Assembly: GCF_030376605.1 (NCBI RefSeq)
Contig: NZ_JARRAE010000009.1
Location: 92,882 to 156,881 of the forward strand
Source of the DNA: Pseudochrobactrum sp. sp1633
GTDB lineage: Bacteria > Pseudomonadota > Alphaproteobacteria > Rhizobiales > Rhizobiaceae
Length of the DNA: 64,000 bases
Direction: 5' to 3'
Shown in pieces: positions 26,878-36,333 of the stretch. The notes beneath the pieces were generated by a model. That model was given only the letters and a program-made list of their open reading frames with translations, was not told the origin of the DNA and ran no database searches. Position 1 is the first letter of the stretch; every line of letters starts with the position of its first letter. The position numbers and the translations under genes are program-made.

Positions 26878-28214
26878 TGAAAAAGCGCCTTTAGCGGTTT
26901 GAGATCCGGCGCTTCATCGAACTTCAACAATTGCGCATAAATCGCAGCGGCGTCATTCATCCCACCACAGCAATCCATAAACTTCTGAAACCTGTCTGTA
27001 TCAGAAAAGGGTTGCTGTAGCGTGCCGACTGCAAAATGGCGCGATGCTGTCAGCACCTGACCACTGTGTAATTTTACCGTCACACGATGCGGCAGCTTAT
27101 CCTGTACAATCCGTTCCTCATCCGCACTGTAGCTCAGCATTGTCACACGACTCAACAACGCATCATCCGCATGCTCCTGCACGGCCTGCGGTGTGAAATC
27201 AGCAAGACCGAGACTGCCCTGCCGCAAAGCACGCGCCACACAATATTGCATGGAAAACCGTGCCTGCATTTCATCAACCGGCTGCGGATAGGCGAGATTG
27301 CGGTAATTGGCGATACCAACCAGCGCTTCAATACTCTCCACATCTACAGCAGTGAAATGATGCTCACGCATCAGATCCAGCAAGCCATCAATGATCAAAT
27401 GCGTTGAACCACAACACGGGTGACGTTTCGGCATTACCCCTGCGGTCTCAATAATATGCTCTGCGTCAGCGATTATCGCTTCCGTTTTCCACCCGCGGCG
27501 CTGATCTCCGGCAAACAGGCTATGAAAACCCTGTCCGCCTTCCAGAATATCGTGCCGCGCCTGCATTCCGGCTTTTGCCAGCAATGCCGCCTCCACGGCA
27601 TTGCGCGCCGCCATGCCCGCATGAAACGGCTTAATCAGCGTGCCGAACTGACCTTTAGTGCCGGAAGCATAGCTCACCGCAATGGTGATTGCTCGCGCTG
27701 TTGCCTCTTCACTCAAACCCAGCAGATGCGCAACCGCTGCCGCAGTGCCGATACTGCCAATTGTGGAAGTTCCGTGCCAGCCTGCCGTATAATGCGCCTG
27801 CCCGACACCTGCACCGACCAAAGCCTGCGCCTGCAAACCCGCCAGATAGGCATCAATCAGTTGCGCGCCGGATATCTTGTCAAAATCCGCCACAGCCAGC
27901 AGTGCCGGTACAATCACCGCCGAGGCATGGCTCATACCGGGTAGAAAATTATCATCATAGTCCAGCGCATGAGCTGCGGTGCCGTTCACTAACGCCGCCA
28001 GCATCGGGCTTGATGTTTTACCAGTCACCAGCAGCGCCTCTCCCGCGCTGCCGCTCAGGGCAAAAGCCTCAAACACTGTTTTCGTGCTCGGATCACTACG
28101 CCCTGCCACCATACAGGCCAGCGTGTCGATAATGGCATCGCGCGCCAGCAGACGCGCCTTTGCACTGGTTACCGGTTTTGCGCAAACTTGCGCAATCGCT
28201 CCGGCAACCGTCAT
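26874..28214 (-). CDS. MmgE/PrpD-family protein
   Basis: 446 residues. Family motifs: LARDAIIDTLACMVAGRSDP, then GTAAHALDYDDNFLPGMSHASAVIVPALLA, GWHGTSTIGSIGTAAAVA, and KRHPCCGSTH before the lid region. The family includes 2-methylcitrate dehydratase and cis-aconitate decarboxylase, so a dehydratase or decarboxylase acting on a small carboxylic acid is expected. The ATG at 28214 follows GGGAGGAG. A GTG at 28238 overlaps the upstream hydrolase stop (GTGA) and is an alternative start. It is the last gene of the peptide-uptake operon. Its presence among peptidases is odd and hints at a non-proteinogenic acid moiety in the substrate (inference). Confidence 0.82.
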   Translation of the reverse strand: MTVAGAIAQVCAKPVTSAKARLLARDAIIDTLACMVAGRSDPSTKTVFEAFALSGSAGEALLVTGKTSSPMLAALVNGTAAHALDYDDNFLPGMSHASAVIVPALLAVADFDKISGAQLIDAYLAGLQAQALVGAGVGQAHYTAGWHGTSTIGSIGTAAAVAHLLGLSEEATARAITIAVSYASGTKGQFGTLIKPFHAGMAARNAVEAALLAKAGMQARHDILEGGQGFHSLFAGDQRRGWKTEAIIADAEHIIETAGVMPKRHPCCGSTHLIIDGLLDLMREHHFTAVDVESIEALVGIANYRNLAYPQPVDEMQARFSMQYCVARALRQGSLGLADFTPQAVQEHADDALLSRVTMLSYSADEERIVQDKLPHRVTVKLHSGQVLTASRHFAVGTLQQPFSDTDRFQKFMDCCGGMNDAAAIYAQLLKFDEAPDLKPLKALFH

Positions 28215-28234
28215 TTCCTCCTCCCGCATTTCCC

Positions 28235-29236
28235 TCACCCCTGAAATGCGTCGAAGATCAGTTTCAGCAAGCGACCGAATTTGTGACGGTTCAACTGGCG
28301 GCCGGTAATATCCGTATCCACACGGTGCACAATCACCATATCCAGCGCCGGAATGGTAATGCAGAAATGGCCGCCCGCACCAAAGCCCGCATAGCTGCCC
28401 TTAGGTGTAACAACACCGGGGAAGAACACACCGTCCCGCTCCAGCCACCACATATAGCCATAGGCACCGCGTGCGCCTGCATCAGAATAAGGCATTACGC
28501 ATTCCTGCGCCCAGCCCTTTGGAAGCACATCTTCACCGTTCCAGCGGCCATTGCGTAAATAGAGCTGGCTGAAACGCGCCAGATCACGGGTGGACAGGCG
28601 GAACGGATAGGCAGCATGGCGGCTCTCGGTAAAACGGTCATGCCAGCCGTCCGGCTTCGCACCGCTGAGTGAGAAATCCTCAAACTGCAACGGCTTGGCA
28701 ATGCGCTCATCAAAGGCCTGATGCACGGTCTTACCGGTCAGCTGTTCAAAGATCGTACCCAGCGCATTGAAATCCCAGTTATTATAGCACCAGAAGGTGC
28801 CAGGTGCATGGGAGTGACGCTTCTCTTTAATCATGCGCATCCACGGCGTTTCATAACCCGCCGCATGATAAATACCGGAACGCGCAGTCAACAGATCATG
28901 GACCGTTGCCTGTTTTTCAACTTCGCTCAAGCCCTCATTATCATCAATACCGAGCTGTTCGAGTGACAAGCTCAGATCTATGGTGCCATCGGCCACATCC
29001 TGCCCCATCAAAGCCGCAAGAATGCTTTTGCGGATCGAGTGGCAGAGATATTTATGGGTAACATCACCATAGCTATAAATGACCTTTGCACCTTGCACGA
29101 TCATCAATGCATCGGTTTCCTGACCACTTGCGCAAGCCTCAACGGCTTGCAAACCGGCCTCCGACCAGCCTGAGGCCGCAGGATTTTGTACCCGCTCCCA
29201 TTCAGCCGCCGGATTGGCCGCATGCTGATAACTCAT
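28235..29236 (-). CDS. Class-C beta-lactamase-like serine hydrolase
   Basis: 333 residues, no signal peptide. SxxK catalytic motif SIRK (Ser67, Lys70), Tyr-x-Asn motif YNN (Tyr151, Asn153) and a GAGGH segment replacing the KTG box near the C-terminus. These are the active-site elements of beta-lactamase family esterases, D-aminopeptidases and 6-aminohexanoate-dimer hydrolases (the SIRK and DF-N-LG spacing resembles the NylB type). It probably hydrolyses an amide or ester bond in the cytoplasm. It lies 75 nt after the ATPase gene of the transporter and is translationally linked to the MmgE/PrpD gene. Confidence 0.8.
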   Translation of the reverse strand: MSYQHAANPAAEWERVQNPAASGWSEAGLQAVEACASGQETDALMIVQGAKVIYSYGDVTHKYLCHSIRKSILAALMGQDVADGTIDLSLSLEQLGIDDNEGLSEVEKQATVHDLLTARSGIYHAAGYETPWMRMIKEKRHSHAPGTFWCYNNWDFNALGTIFEQLTGKTVHQAFDERIAKPLQFEDFSLSGAKPDGWHDRFTESRHAAYPFRLSTRDLARFSQLYLRNGRWNGEDVLPKGWAQECVMPYSDAGARGAYGYMWWLERDGVFFPGVVTPKGSYAGFGAGGHFCITIPALDMVIVHRVDTDITGRQLNRHKFGRLLKLIFDAFQG

Positions 29237-29311
29237 ATCTCTTCCCCCCGATCCATTTTCAATTGTCGCGCATTTTATCCAAAAACCGTTTCACACTTTT
29301 TGGAATGCGCT

Positions 29312-30097
29312 TTAATTATGCGCCACGGCTTCAACACTGGCCTGCAAAAATTCCTGCGTATAAGGTGCACTGGCGCGTGACTGGCGCAGATCATCTGCCG
29401 TCAGCTCTTCCAGAATAATGCCTTTGTGCATCACGCCGACCCGCTCACAAATATGCGCAACCACCGCCAGATCATGGCTGACCATCAGATAGGTCAGGCC
29501 ACGTTCACGGCGCAGGGTTTTGAGCAGGTTGAGAATTTCCGCCTGAACAGAAACGTCCAGCGCCGAGGTCGGCTCATCGAGCAGCAGCACGTCCGGCTCA
29601 ATAATCAACGCACGGGCAATTGCCACACGCTGACGCTGACCACCCGACAATTCATGCGGATAGCGATACATAAAGCTCGGCCCCAAACCGACAGCCGTCA
29701 ACACATCACGGATACGCTCTTCTTTGCGATCCATGCCGTGAATGGTCAGAGATTCCGCCAGCACTTTATGCACCATCTTGCGTGGATGCAGCGAAGCATA
29801 AGGATCCTGAAACACCATCTGCACGCGGCGGAAGAAGGATTTGTCCCGCTCGCCGGACAGCAATGTACCGTCAAAACTGAAATTGCCGGTATAATGCGGG
29901 ATCAGGCCGGCCAGCGCACGCAGGATTGTGGACTTACCGCAACCGGATTCCCCGATCAGACCATAAGCCTCACCACGGGCAATATGAAAACGGGCTTTCT
30001 TGACCACGGTTGAGCGCTTGCGCCCCTTGCCAAAGCTGACAGACAGATCAGACACATCCACCAGCGGCTTTGCATTTTCACTCATAATATCCGCCAT
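29312..30097 (-). CDS. Peptide ABC transporter ATP-binding protein (DppF type)
   Basis: 261 residues. Walker A GESGCGKS, signature LSGGQRQR, Walker B LLLDEPTSALD and H-loop VSHDLAVV are all intact. It is somewhat short because the usual C-terminal oligopeptide-transporter extension is trimmed (ends APYTQEFLQASVEAVAHN). Its ATG shares one base with the stop of the partner ATPase gene (TAATG). It pairs with the product of 30097-30960 to drive the permeases encoded at 30979-32993. Confidence 0.9.
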   Translation of the reverse strand: MADIMSENAKPLVDVSDLSVSFGKGRKRSTVVKKARFHIARGEAYGLIGESGCGKSTILRALAGLIPHYTGNFSFDGTLLSGERDKSFFRRVQMVFQDPYASLHPRKMVHKVLAESLTIHGMDRKEERIRDVLTAVGLGPSFMYRYPHELSGGQRQRVAIARALIIEPDVLLLDEPTSALDVSVQAEILNLLKTLRRERGLTYLMVSHDLAVVAHICERVGVMHKGIILEELTADDLRQSRASAPYTQEFLQASVEAVAHN

Positions 30098-30960
30098 TAT
30101 TTCTGACCTCCGCTGAGGGTCGCGCCTGAAAGCCAGCTCGGATCACGCTCCGGCACTTTCAGCATATCCACCGGCTGGTCGAGACGCGGCAGGCTGGAAA
30201 GCAGAGCCTGCGTATAAGGATGCTGCGCTTTGTGCAGTTCTTTGGCAGGAAGATCTTCCATGATACGACCGGCATACATCACCAGCACGCGGTCGCAGAA
30301 ATCCGCCACCAGATTGAGATCGTGGCTGATAAACATCAGTCCGGTGCCGGAACGGCTCACCAGTTCATCCAGCACGGTCAGCACCTGACGACGCACTGTC
30401 ACATCGAGCGCCGAGGTCGGTTCATCCGCAATGATCATATCCGGTTCTGGGATCAGCATCATTGCGATCATCACGCGCTGTCCCATACCGCCGGAAATCT
30501 CATGCGGGAACAGGTTCATCACCCGCTCCGCATCACGGATATGAACGGCTTCCAGCATGGTCAGTGTGCGCTGACGGGCTTCCTGCTTATTCACCCGATG
30601 ATGCAGCCGGTAGGCTTCCATAATCTGGTCGCCGATACGGATCAGCGGATTGAGCGAATATTTCGGGTCCTGCAAAATCATCGAGATTTTATTGCCGCGA
30701 ACCGAGCGCATCTGGCGCTCGCTGGCACCCAGCAAATCAACATCGCCGAATTGCATCTTCTTCGCTTTAATCTGCGCTGCCTTCGGCGTCAGTTTGAGGA
30801 TCGAACGGCCGGTCATGGATTTACCGGAACCGCTCTCCCCTACGATACCGACTTTCTCGCGTCCGATGGAAAAGCTGATGCCACGCACCACATCGATTGA
30901 GCGGTCAACACCCGGAAAGGACACCCACAGATCTTCAACTTCTAACAGAGGTTTGGTCAT
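30097..30960 (-). CDS. Peptide ABC transporter ATP-binding protein (DppD type)
   Basis: 287 residues. Walker [10 protein letters not shown]-loop MILQDPKYSLNPL, signature ISGGMGQR (a Gly replaces the usual Arg after Met), Walker B MIIADEPTSALD and H-loop FISHDLNLV. It has the C-terminal HPYTQALLSSLPRLD region of oligopeptide transporters. It starts 18 nt after the DppC-type permease gene and overlaps the next ATPase gene by one base. Here the two ATPases are separate genes, in contrast to the fused form at 1454-3304. Confidence 0.9.
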   Translation of the reverse strand: MTKPLLEVEDLWVSFPGVDRSIDVVRGISFSIGREKVGIVGESGSGKSMTGRSILKLTPKAAQIKAKKMQFGDVDLLGASERQMRSVRGNKISMILQDPKYSLNPLIRIGDQIMEAYRLHHRVNKQEARQRTLTMLEAVHIRDAERVMNLFPHEISGGMGQRVMIAMMLIPEPDMIIADEPTSALDVTVRRQVLTVLDELVSRSGTGLMFISHDLNLVADFCDRVLVMYAGRIMEDLPAKELHKAQHPYTQALLSSLPRLDQPVDMLKVPERDPSWLSGATLSGGQK

Positions 30961-30978
30961 TTGATTTATCCGTTCCTC

Positions 30979-31905
30979 TTATCCGTTACGCGGGTCAAGC
31001 ACGTCGCGCAAACCATCACCAAACAGGTTGAAGGCAAGGCTGGCGAGAAGAATGGCGCAACCGGGCATGGCTGCGAGCCACCACGAGGTCATCATGAATT
31101 CGCGACCGCTGGAGAGCATAGCGCCCCATTCAGGGCTTGGCGGCTGAGCGCCGAGACCGAGGAAGCCGAGGCCTGCGGCAGTGAGAATGATCGACGACAT
31201 ATTCAGCGTGATACGGATCACCACAGAAGGGATACACATCGGCACAACGTGATACCAGATCACGCGCATGGTGGAAGCGCCCTGCAAGCGAATGGCAGCC
31301 ACATAATCCGATGAGCGGATGGTCAGTGTTTCCGCACGCGCCAGGCGGGCAATCGGCGGCCATGCAGCCAGCGAGATCGCAATCACGGCATTTTCAATGC
31401 CGGGTCCGAGAGCCGCCGCAAAAGACAGCGCCAGAACAAGACTCGGAAAAGCGAGGAAAATATCAACGATACGCATCAGCGCCGTATCAACCCAGCCGCC
31501 CATATAACCGGCAGTGGTGCCGACAATCAGGCCGATTGGTGCAGCGATAATTGCCGTCAGCGTCACGATATAAAGTGTAATCCGTGAACCATAGACAAGA
31601 CGGCTAAAAATATCGCGTCCCAGCTCATCGGTGCCGAAATAATGCGCCCATGACGGCGGCTGCAAACGGTTGGCCAGATTATTCGCACCGATATCATAAG
31701 GCGCGATATAAGGCGCAAAGATCGCCACAGCCACCAGCAACAGAATAACGAACAGACCAAAAACTGCGGATGTATTGGTCAGAAGCTTCAGCCATGAACG
31801 GCGCAGCTGCTGGATATAGGCCTGAAAGGCCGAGGAAGGCACCGGCGCACGCAGCCATTCACGGAATGACACAGATGCTGGTGCAGAATTAGAAGTATCA
31901 GTCAT
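30979..31905 (-). CDS. Peptide ABC transporter permease (DppC type)
   Basis: 308 residues. A long cytoplasmic N-terminus precedes TM1 (AVFGLFVILLLVAVAIFAPYI). The HYFGTDELGRDIFSRLVYGSR motif, five further TM segments and the EAA-type loop YVAAIRLQGASTMRVIWYHV follow. C-terminal GAQPPSPEWGAMLSSGREF is diagnostic. It sits 8 nt after the DppB-type gene. Confidence 0.9.
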   Translation of the reverse strand: MTDTSNSAPASVSFREWLRAPVPSSAFQAYIQQLRRSWLKLLTNTSAVFGLFVILLLVAVAIFAPYIAPYDIGANNLANRLQPPSWAHYFGTDELGRDIFSRLVYGSRITLYIVTLTAIIAAPIGLIVGTTAGYMGGWVDTALMRIVDIFLAFPSLVLALSFAAALGPGIENAVIAISLAAWPPIARLARAETLTIRSSDYVAAIRLQGASTMRVIWYHVVPMCIPSVVIRITLNMSSIILTAAGLGFLGLGAQPPSPEWGAMLSSGREFMMTSWWLAAMPGCAILLASLAFNLFGDGLRDVLDPRNG

Positions 31906-31913
31906 AGAAGCAC

Positions 31914-32993
31914 CTATCGTGTACGCGGATCAAAGACGCGGTAAAGCAAGTCACTGATCAGATTGATAACCACGAAGAGAATACCCACGATCAGCGTACA
32001 GCCGACCACAGCATTCATATCACCGGCCATCAGAGCATTGGTGAGATAGCGGCCAAAACCCGGCCATGCGAACACGGTTTCCGTCAGCACCGCGCCTTCA
32101 AGCAGAAACGCATAGGACAGCGCCACAACCGTCACCACCTGCACGGCGACATTGCGGAATGCATGTCCCCAGACGGTGCGCGACCATGACAAGCCTTTCA
32201 CGCGGGCAGTGATGATATATTCCTGATTGAGCTGCTCGATCATGAAGCCGCGTGTCATACGGCTGATATAAGCCATCGAACCAAAAGCCAGAATAAGCGC
32301 AGGCATGATGATATGGCTGAAAGCATTGCCGAAAGCATCCCACTGTCCCTGCATTGCACTGTCGAGCAGCAGGAAGCCGGTTTTCGGTTCAATCGAAAAC
32401 TCATAGATGAAATCAATGCGTCCCGGACCACCAATCCAGCCGAGACCGGCATAGAATACCAGCAGCGCCATCAGACCGAGCCAGAAGTTCGGCGTGGAAT
32501 AACCGAGCAGACTGAGCATACGCACCAGATGATCCAGCGGCGAATTACGATACATCGCCGAGAACACGCCGAGCGGAATACCAAAACCGGTACCGATGAT
32601 AATCGCAACGGTTGCAAGCTCGATGGTGGCAGGAAACACGCGGCCGATATCTTCCAGCACAGGACGACCGGAGGTCAGTGCATTGCCGAAATCAAACATC
32701 ACGGCATTTTTGATATAAAGACCATATTGCACGATCAGCGGCTGATCGAGACCAAGCTTACGATACATCGTATCATAGGCTTCCTGAGAGATATTATCCC
32801 CCAGCATCGCGATCACAGGATCAAGCGGCAATAGACGGCTGATGAAAAAAGTCAGCGTGACCAGCCCCAGAAGCGTAATCGCAACAGAGATGATCAGGCG
32901 GGCGGCGGCGGCGAGAAAGAGAAGAACGGGATGAGGTTCATGATAGATCTCATTTTCAAACTCCGCGTCTTCAGTGATTTCGGGCGTCGTCAT
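31914..32993 (-). CDS. Peptide ABC transporter permease (DppB type)
   Basis: 359 residues with a 30-residue acidic N-terminal extension before TM1 (LIISVAITLLGLVTLTFFIS). MYRKLGLDQPLIVQYGLYIK is the periplasmic motif, and ITARVKGLSWSRTVWGHAFRN the EAA loop. A loop of about 40 residues (GGPGRIDFIYEFSIEPKTGF region) makes it longer than typical DppB. It forms the translocation pore with the DppC-type partner. Confidence 0.9.
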   Translation of the reverse strand: MTTPEITEDAEFENEIYHEPHPVLLFLAAAARLIISVAITLLGLVTLTFFISRLLPLDPVIAMLGDNISQEAYDTMYRKLGLDQPLIVQYGLYIKNAVMFDFGNALTSGRPVLEDIGRVFPATIELATVAIIIGTGFGIPLGVFSAMYRNSPLDHLVRMLSLLGYSTPNFWLGLMALLVFYAGLGWIGGPGRIDFIYEFSIEPKTGFLLLDSAMQGQWDAFGNAFSHIIMPALILAFGSMAYISRMTRGFMIEQLNQEYIITARVKGLSWSRTVWGHAFRNVAVQVVTVVALSYAFLLEGAVLTETVFAWPGFGRYLTNALMAGDMNAVVGCTLIVGILFVVINLISDLLYRVFDPRTR

Positions 32994-33100
32994 GGCAATG
33001 TTTCCGTCAATATCGGGAAAAGGAGAATTTGCAGCACACGACTTTCAGCACCGCAAGGTGCCGGTGAAATACAGAAAATGTGCTGTAAAACCTGACTGAA

Positions 33101-33153
33101 TGCCGGAATTTGCATTCCGGCACTACCTGCCGCAGCAATGTTTGCGGCAGGTA
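33101..33153 (-). promoter_or_regulatory. Tandem perfect stem-loops between binding-protein and permease genes
   Basis: Two adjacent perfect hairpins: TGCCGGAAT/ATTCCGGCA (33101-33109, 33114-33122, TTGC loop) and TACCTGCCGCA/TGCGGCAGGTA (33124-33134, 33143-33153, 8-nt loop). They lie in the 172-nt gap after the binding-protein stop. They should stabilise the upstream message or reduce read-through into the permeases. Confidence 0.7.
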
Positions 33154-33165
33154 TTTTGCGATCAG

Positions 33166-34797
33166 TTATTTTGTGGCTGTGTCATAATAGGTGCGGAAAC
33201 CGTTCCACTCCCAGTTACTGATGCCCTTGTTGATACCGGCAACATTATAAATCTGGAACATATAGGCCTGCGGGCCCTTTTCCATCATCTCTTTCTGCAA
33301 AGCATGATAAAGCTCGGCACGCTTGGCTTCATCTTTTTCAAACAAGGCAGCATCAACTTCTTTGTTCACTGCCTCATCGAAATAGCTCGCACGCCAGCTC
33401 GGATACATGGTCTGCTTGGCTTCCATGCGGTTATCCGGATTGAAAATCTGACGGGATGCATTGCCATGCGCATCCGGCACGCCGGTCGCCCAGCCCATCA
33501 GCGAGGTCTGGAATTCACGGCCACGAATACGGCTGAACAGCTGGGCATTCGCCATACGTTCGATTTTGATTTTCACACCGGCTTTGGCAGCAGCATCCTG
33601 AATACTCTGGGCAATCGGGGCTGCATAAGGAGCGGTACCGATAAACATGGTGGTTTCAAAACCATCCGGATGACCGGCTTCAGCCAAAAGTGCCTTGGCC
33701 TTATCAACATCCAGAGTGAATGGCTGGCCTTCTTTTTCATCCAGCGCACCAAAGGCGCCGAGCTGAACAAAGCTTGCACGCGGCACGCCCACATTATGCA
33801 TCACAGTCTTTGCCAGACCGTCATAGTCAATGAGATAGCGCATCGCATGACGCACTTTTTCATTGTTGAAAAGCGGATCAGCATTGTTGAAGTTCCAATA
33901 GAACAATGTCGGCTTCAGCGCGCGGGAAACCGCCACTTTATCTTGTGCTTCGAGATCTTTCAGATCTTCCGGCGTCAGATCGCGGGCAATATCAATATCG
34001 CCTTTTTCCAGCAGCAAGCGCTGGGTTCCGGCTTCCGATACGTGGCGGATCAAAACCTGTTTAAGCTTTGGCGCTTCACCCCAGTAATTATCGCTCGCCT
34101 GCAACAGAACCACTTCGGCAGGGTTCCAGCGCATCAGCTTGTATGGGCCAACACATTCAGTACGGGTCGCCAGATATTTATTGCCCATATCGCCTTCGAC
34201 CTGATTGGCCATCAGCACTTTCTGGTTCAGCAGAATGGATACGCGGTTGGCAGCAATTGCAGAAAGAATGAGATTGACCGGATATGGCTTATCCAGCTTG
34301 AAAACCACGGTTTTGTCGTCCGGCGCAGTAATGGCACTGTCGACATTATCCTTGGTAAAACCATATTCTGTCAGCGTGGCGGCATTGCCAAAACCAAGCT
34401 TAACTGCGCGCTGCATAGACCAGGCCAGATCAGCAGCAACCGCTGCGTCACCATTATCGAATTTCAGATTGTCCTGCAGGTGGAATGTGATCTGCAAACC
34501 ATCTTCTGACACATCCCAGCTTTTGGCCATGCGTGGCAGAATTTTTGTTTCATCTTTCGGGTCAAAATCGACCAGCGGATCGCAAGTATTCTGAACGATC
34601 TCGTTCGTTACCACTTCACCGATCTGTGCCGGATCGAAAGTGCTGATCGCATCAATATTCCATGCCATCACCAGCGCATTTGGCGGTGATGCAGCTTCCG
34701 ATGCAAATGTTGCTGCCAATGTAACACTGGCAAAAGCGGCAGTACCGGCAAGCAATGTCAATGCGGAACTGCGGCTCAAAAATTTATTGGTCTTCAT
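33166..34797 (-). CDS. Peptide ABC transporter substrate-binding protein (SBP family 5)
   Basis: 543 residues from ATG 34797, which has GGGGA 6 nt upstream. The ORF extends to 34863 but that part lacks a ribosome site. The signal peptide (KTNKFLSRSSALTLLAG and a following Ala-rich stretch) ends near ATFA-SEA. Family-5 features are IDAISTFDPAQIGEVVTNEI, ITFHLQDNLKFDNGDAAVAA and the YLIDYDGLAKTVM region. It delivers an unknown peptide-like ligand to the permeases next to it. Its gene sits between the peptidase genes and the permease genes. Confidence 0.9.
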   Translation of the reverse strand: MKTNKFLSRSSALTLLAGTAAFASVTLAATFASEAASPPNALVMAWNIDAISTFDPAQIGEVVTNEIVQNTCDPLVDFDPKDETKILPRMAKSWDVSEDGLQITFHLQDNLKFDNGDAAVAADLAWSMQRAVKLGFGNAATLTEYGFTKDNVDSAITAPDDKTVVFKLDKPYPVNLILSAIAANRVSILLNQKVLMANQVEGDMGNKYLATRTECVGPYKLMRWNPAEVVLLQASDNYWGEAPKLKQVLIRHVSEAGTQRLLLEKGDIDIARDLTPEDLKDLEAQDKVAVSRALKPTLFYWNFNNADPLFNNEKVRHAMRYLIDYDGLAKTVMHNVGVPRASFVQLGAFGALDEKEGQPFTLDVDKAKALLAEAGHPDGFETTMFIGTAPYAAPIAQSIQDAAAKAGVKIKIERMANAQLFSRIRGREFQTSLMGWATGVPDAHGNASRQIFNPDNRMEAKQTMYPSWRASYFDEAVNKEVDAALFEKDEAKRAELYHALQKEMMEKGPQAYMFQIYNVAGINKGISNWEWNGFRTYYDTATK

Positions 34798-34881
34798 CTT
34801 TATCCCCTGTTTATCATTATTTGCGTTGATAAAGGACATGGCGGCGATGCACCGCCATGCCAATTTATTTATTCCGCCACT

Positions 34882-36306
34882 TTATTCAGCAGGGCGCGGC
34901 TGCAGTGGCGGGTTCACCTCCGGTGGGATCGGGCAGGTATAAGGTGTTTTCGCCATACGTGCCTGATGATCCGCCTTGGCAGCATTGAGAATGCTTTCAT
35001 CCTGCATCACATCCAGCGCGGTTCCGGCCATAACTTTAGCCGCATAGACCATGCCTTTGTGCGCGGCAGGCATTTTGCCCTGCGCCGTAATCTGCCATGA
35101 GTGACCAGGTGAACCGATCGCATGGGTGGCAACGCGTGCCTGCACGGTCGGCACTGCCCAGCTGACATCGCCCAGATCGGTAGAACCGATCATCGGCACG
35201 CCCGTCTGTTCACGCGGCAGCACATAATCGCAAAGCGGTGCATTTTCAGCAAAAGGCTGACCAACACGCAGGTAATCGGTTTCGATATCTTCGGCCGACA
35301 GAGTTGTCTGAATTTTCGCTGCAAAAGCACGGTCAGCATCATCGAACGGTACGCCGCCGAGGCGCTCCATATTGGAATGCATCGCGATTTCCAGCGGCGT
35401 ATTGCCGAGCAGGTTGGACACCGCACTCATGATCGAAATATCAACCGTGGTTTCGGTCATCATTGCAGCGCCCTGCGCCACTTTTTTCACGCGTTCATTG
35501 AGCGAGAACATGCCCGGCAGATCGGTTGCGCGGATCGCATAACGCACTTTGGCTTTGGCCTGCACCACATTCGGCGCAATACCACCGGCATTGAGATAGG
35601 CGTAATGCAGACGGCAATCCGCAGGAATATGCTCGCGCAGGTAATTACAGCCAACGCTCATCAGCTCAACCGCATCGAGAGCAGAACGGCCGAGATGTGG
35701 TGCGGCAGCAGCATGCGATGCACGGCCGGTAAATTCGAAGTCCATGCGGGTATTGGCCAGCGACTGGGCATCATCCACTTGTGTAAACGAAGCCGGATGC
35801 CACGAAATGGCAATGTCCACATCATCAAAAGCACCAGCGCGTACCATAAAGGCTTTAGCTGCGCCGCCCTCTTCCGCAGGGCAACCGTAATAACGCACGC
35901 AGCCTTTTTTACCGTTCTGCTCCAGCCAGTCTTTCACAGCAGTGGCCGCGAGAAGTGCTGCGGAACCCAGCATATTATGGCCGCAGCCATGACCATGCCC
36001 CGTAGCGGCAATAGGACGCGGTTCAGCAATACCGGCTTCCTGAGAAAGACCCGGCAATGCATCATATTCGCCGAGAATAGCGATAACAGGCCCGCCCTCA
36101 CCGGCCTCACCGATCACGGCAGTCGGAATACCGGCCACATTTTCCGTAATCTTAAAACCCTGATCGCGCAGCATCTGTGTATGCTCGGCGCAGGATTTAT
36201 ATTCCGTATAGGCAATTTCCGGCATACCCCAAACGCGGTCACTGAGTTCTTCGAACTCACGTTTTTTCGCGTCAACCAGATCCCAGATCACCTCACCATT
36301 TTTCAT
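34882..36306 (-). CDS. M20-family amidohydrolase (AbgB-like)
   Basis: 474 residues. Metal-site motif ATGHGHGCGHNMLGSAALL, then YYGCPAEEGGAAKAFMVRAG with the catalytic Glu pair, and a dimerisation/lid domain starting FEFTGRASHAAAAPHLGRSALDA. This is the M20D pattern seen in AbgB (p-aminobenzoyl-glutamate hydrolase) and related N-acyl-amino-acid or amide hydrolases that use two metal ions. It is cytoplasmic. It precedes the binding-protein gene in the operon and probably cleaves an imported N-acylated or amide-linked amino acid. Confidence 0.85.
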   Translation of the reverse strand: MKNGEVIWDLVDAKKREFEELSDRVWGMPEIAYTEYKSCAEHTQMLRDQGFKITENVAGIPTAVIGEAGEGGPVIAILGEYDALPGLSQEAGIAEPRPIAATGHGHGCGHNMLGSAALLAATAVKDWLEQNGKKGCVRYYGCPAEEGGAAKAFMVRAGAFDDVDIAISWHPASFTQVDDAQSLANTRMDFEFTGRASHAAAAPHLGRSALDAVELMSVGCNYLREHIPADCRLHYAYLNAGGIAPNVVQAKAKVRYAIRATDLPGMFSLNERVKKVAQGAAMMTETTVDISIMSAVSNLLGNTPLEIAMHSNMERLGGVPFDDADRAFAAKIQTTLSAEDIETDYLRVGQPFAENAPLCDYVLPREQTGVPMIGSTDLGDVSWAVPTVQARVATHAIGSPGHSWQITAQGKMPAAHKGMVYAAKVMAGTALDVMQDESILNAAKADHQARMAKTPYTCPIPPEVNPPLQPRPAE

Positions 36307-36333
36307 GGTGTTCCTCCCGCATTATGTTTTTAC

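Noticed and set aside
33100..34509. Plus-strand open frame of 469 codons opposite the binding-protein gene
   Set aside because: It is the antisense shadow of a well-supported family-5 binding protein, with no family motifs and His/Ile/Arg-rich composition.
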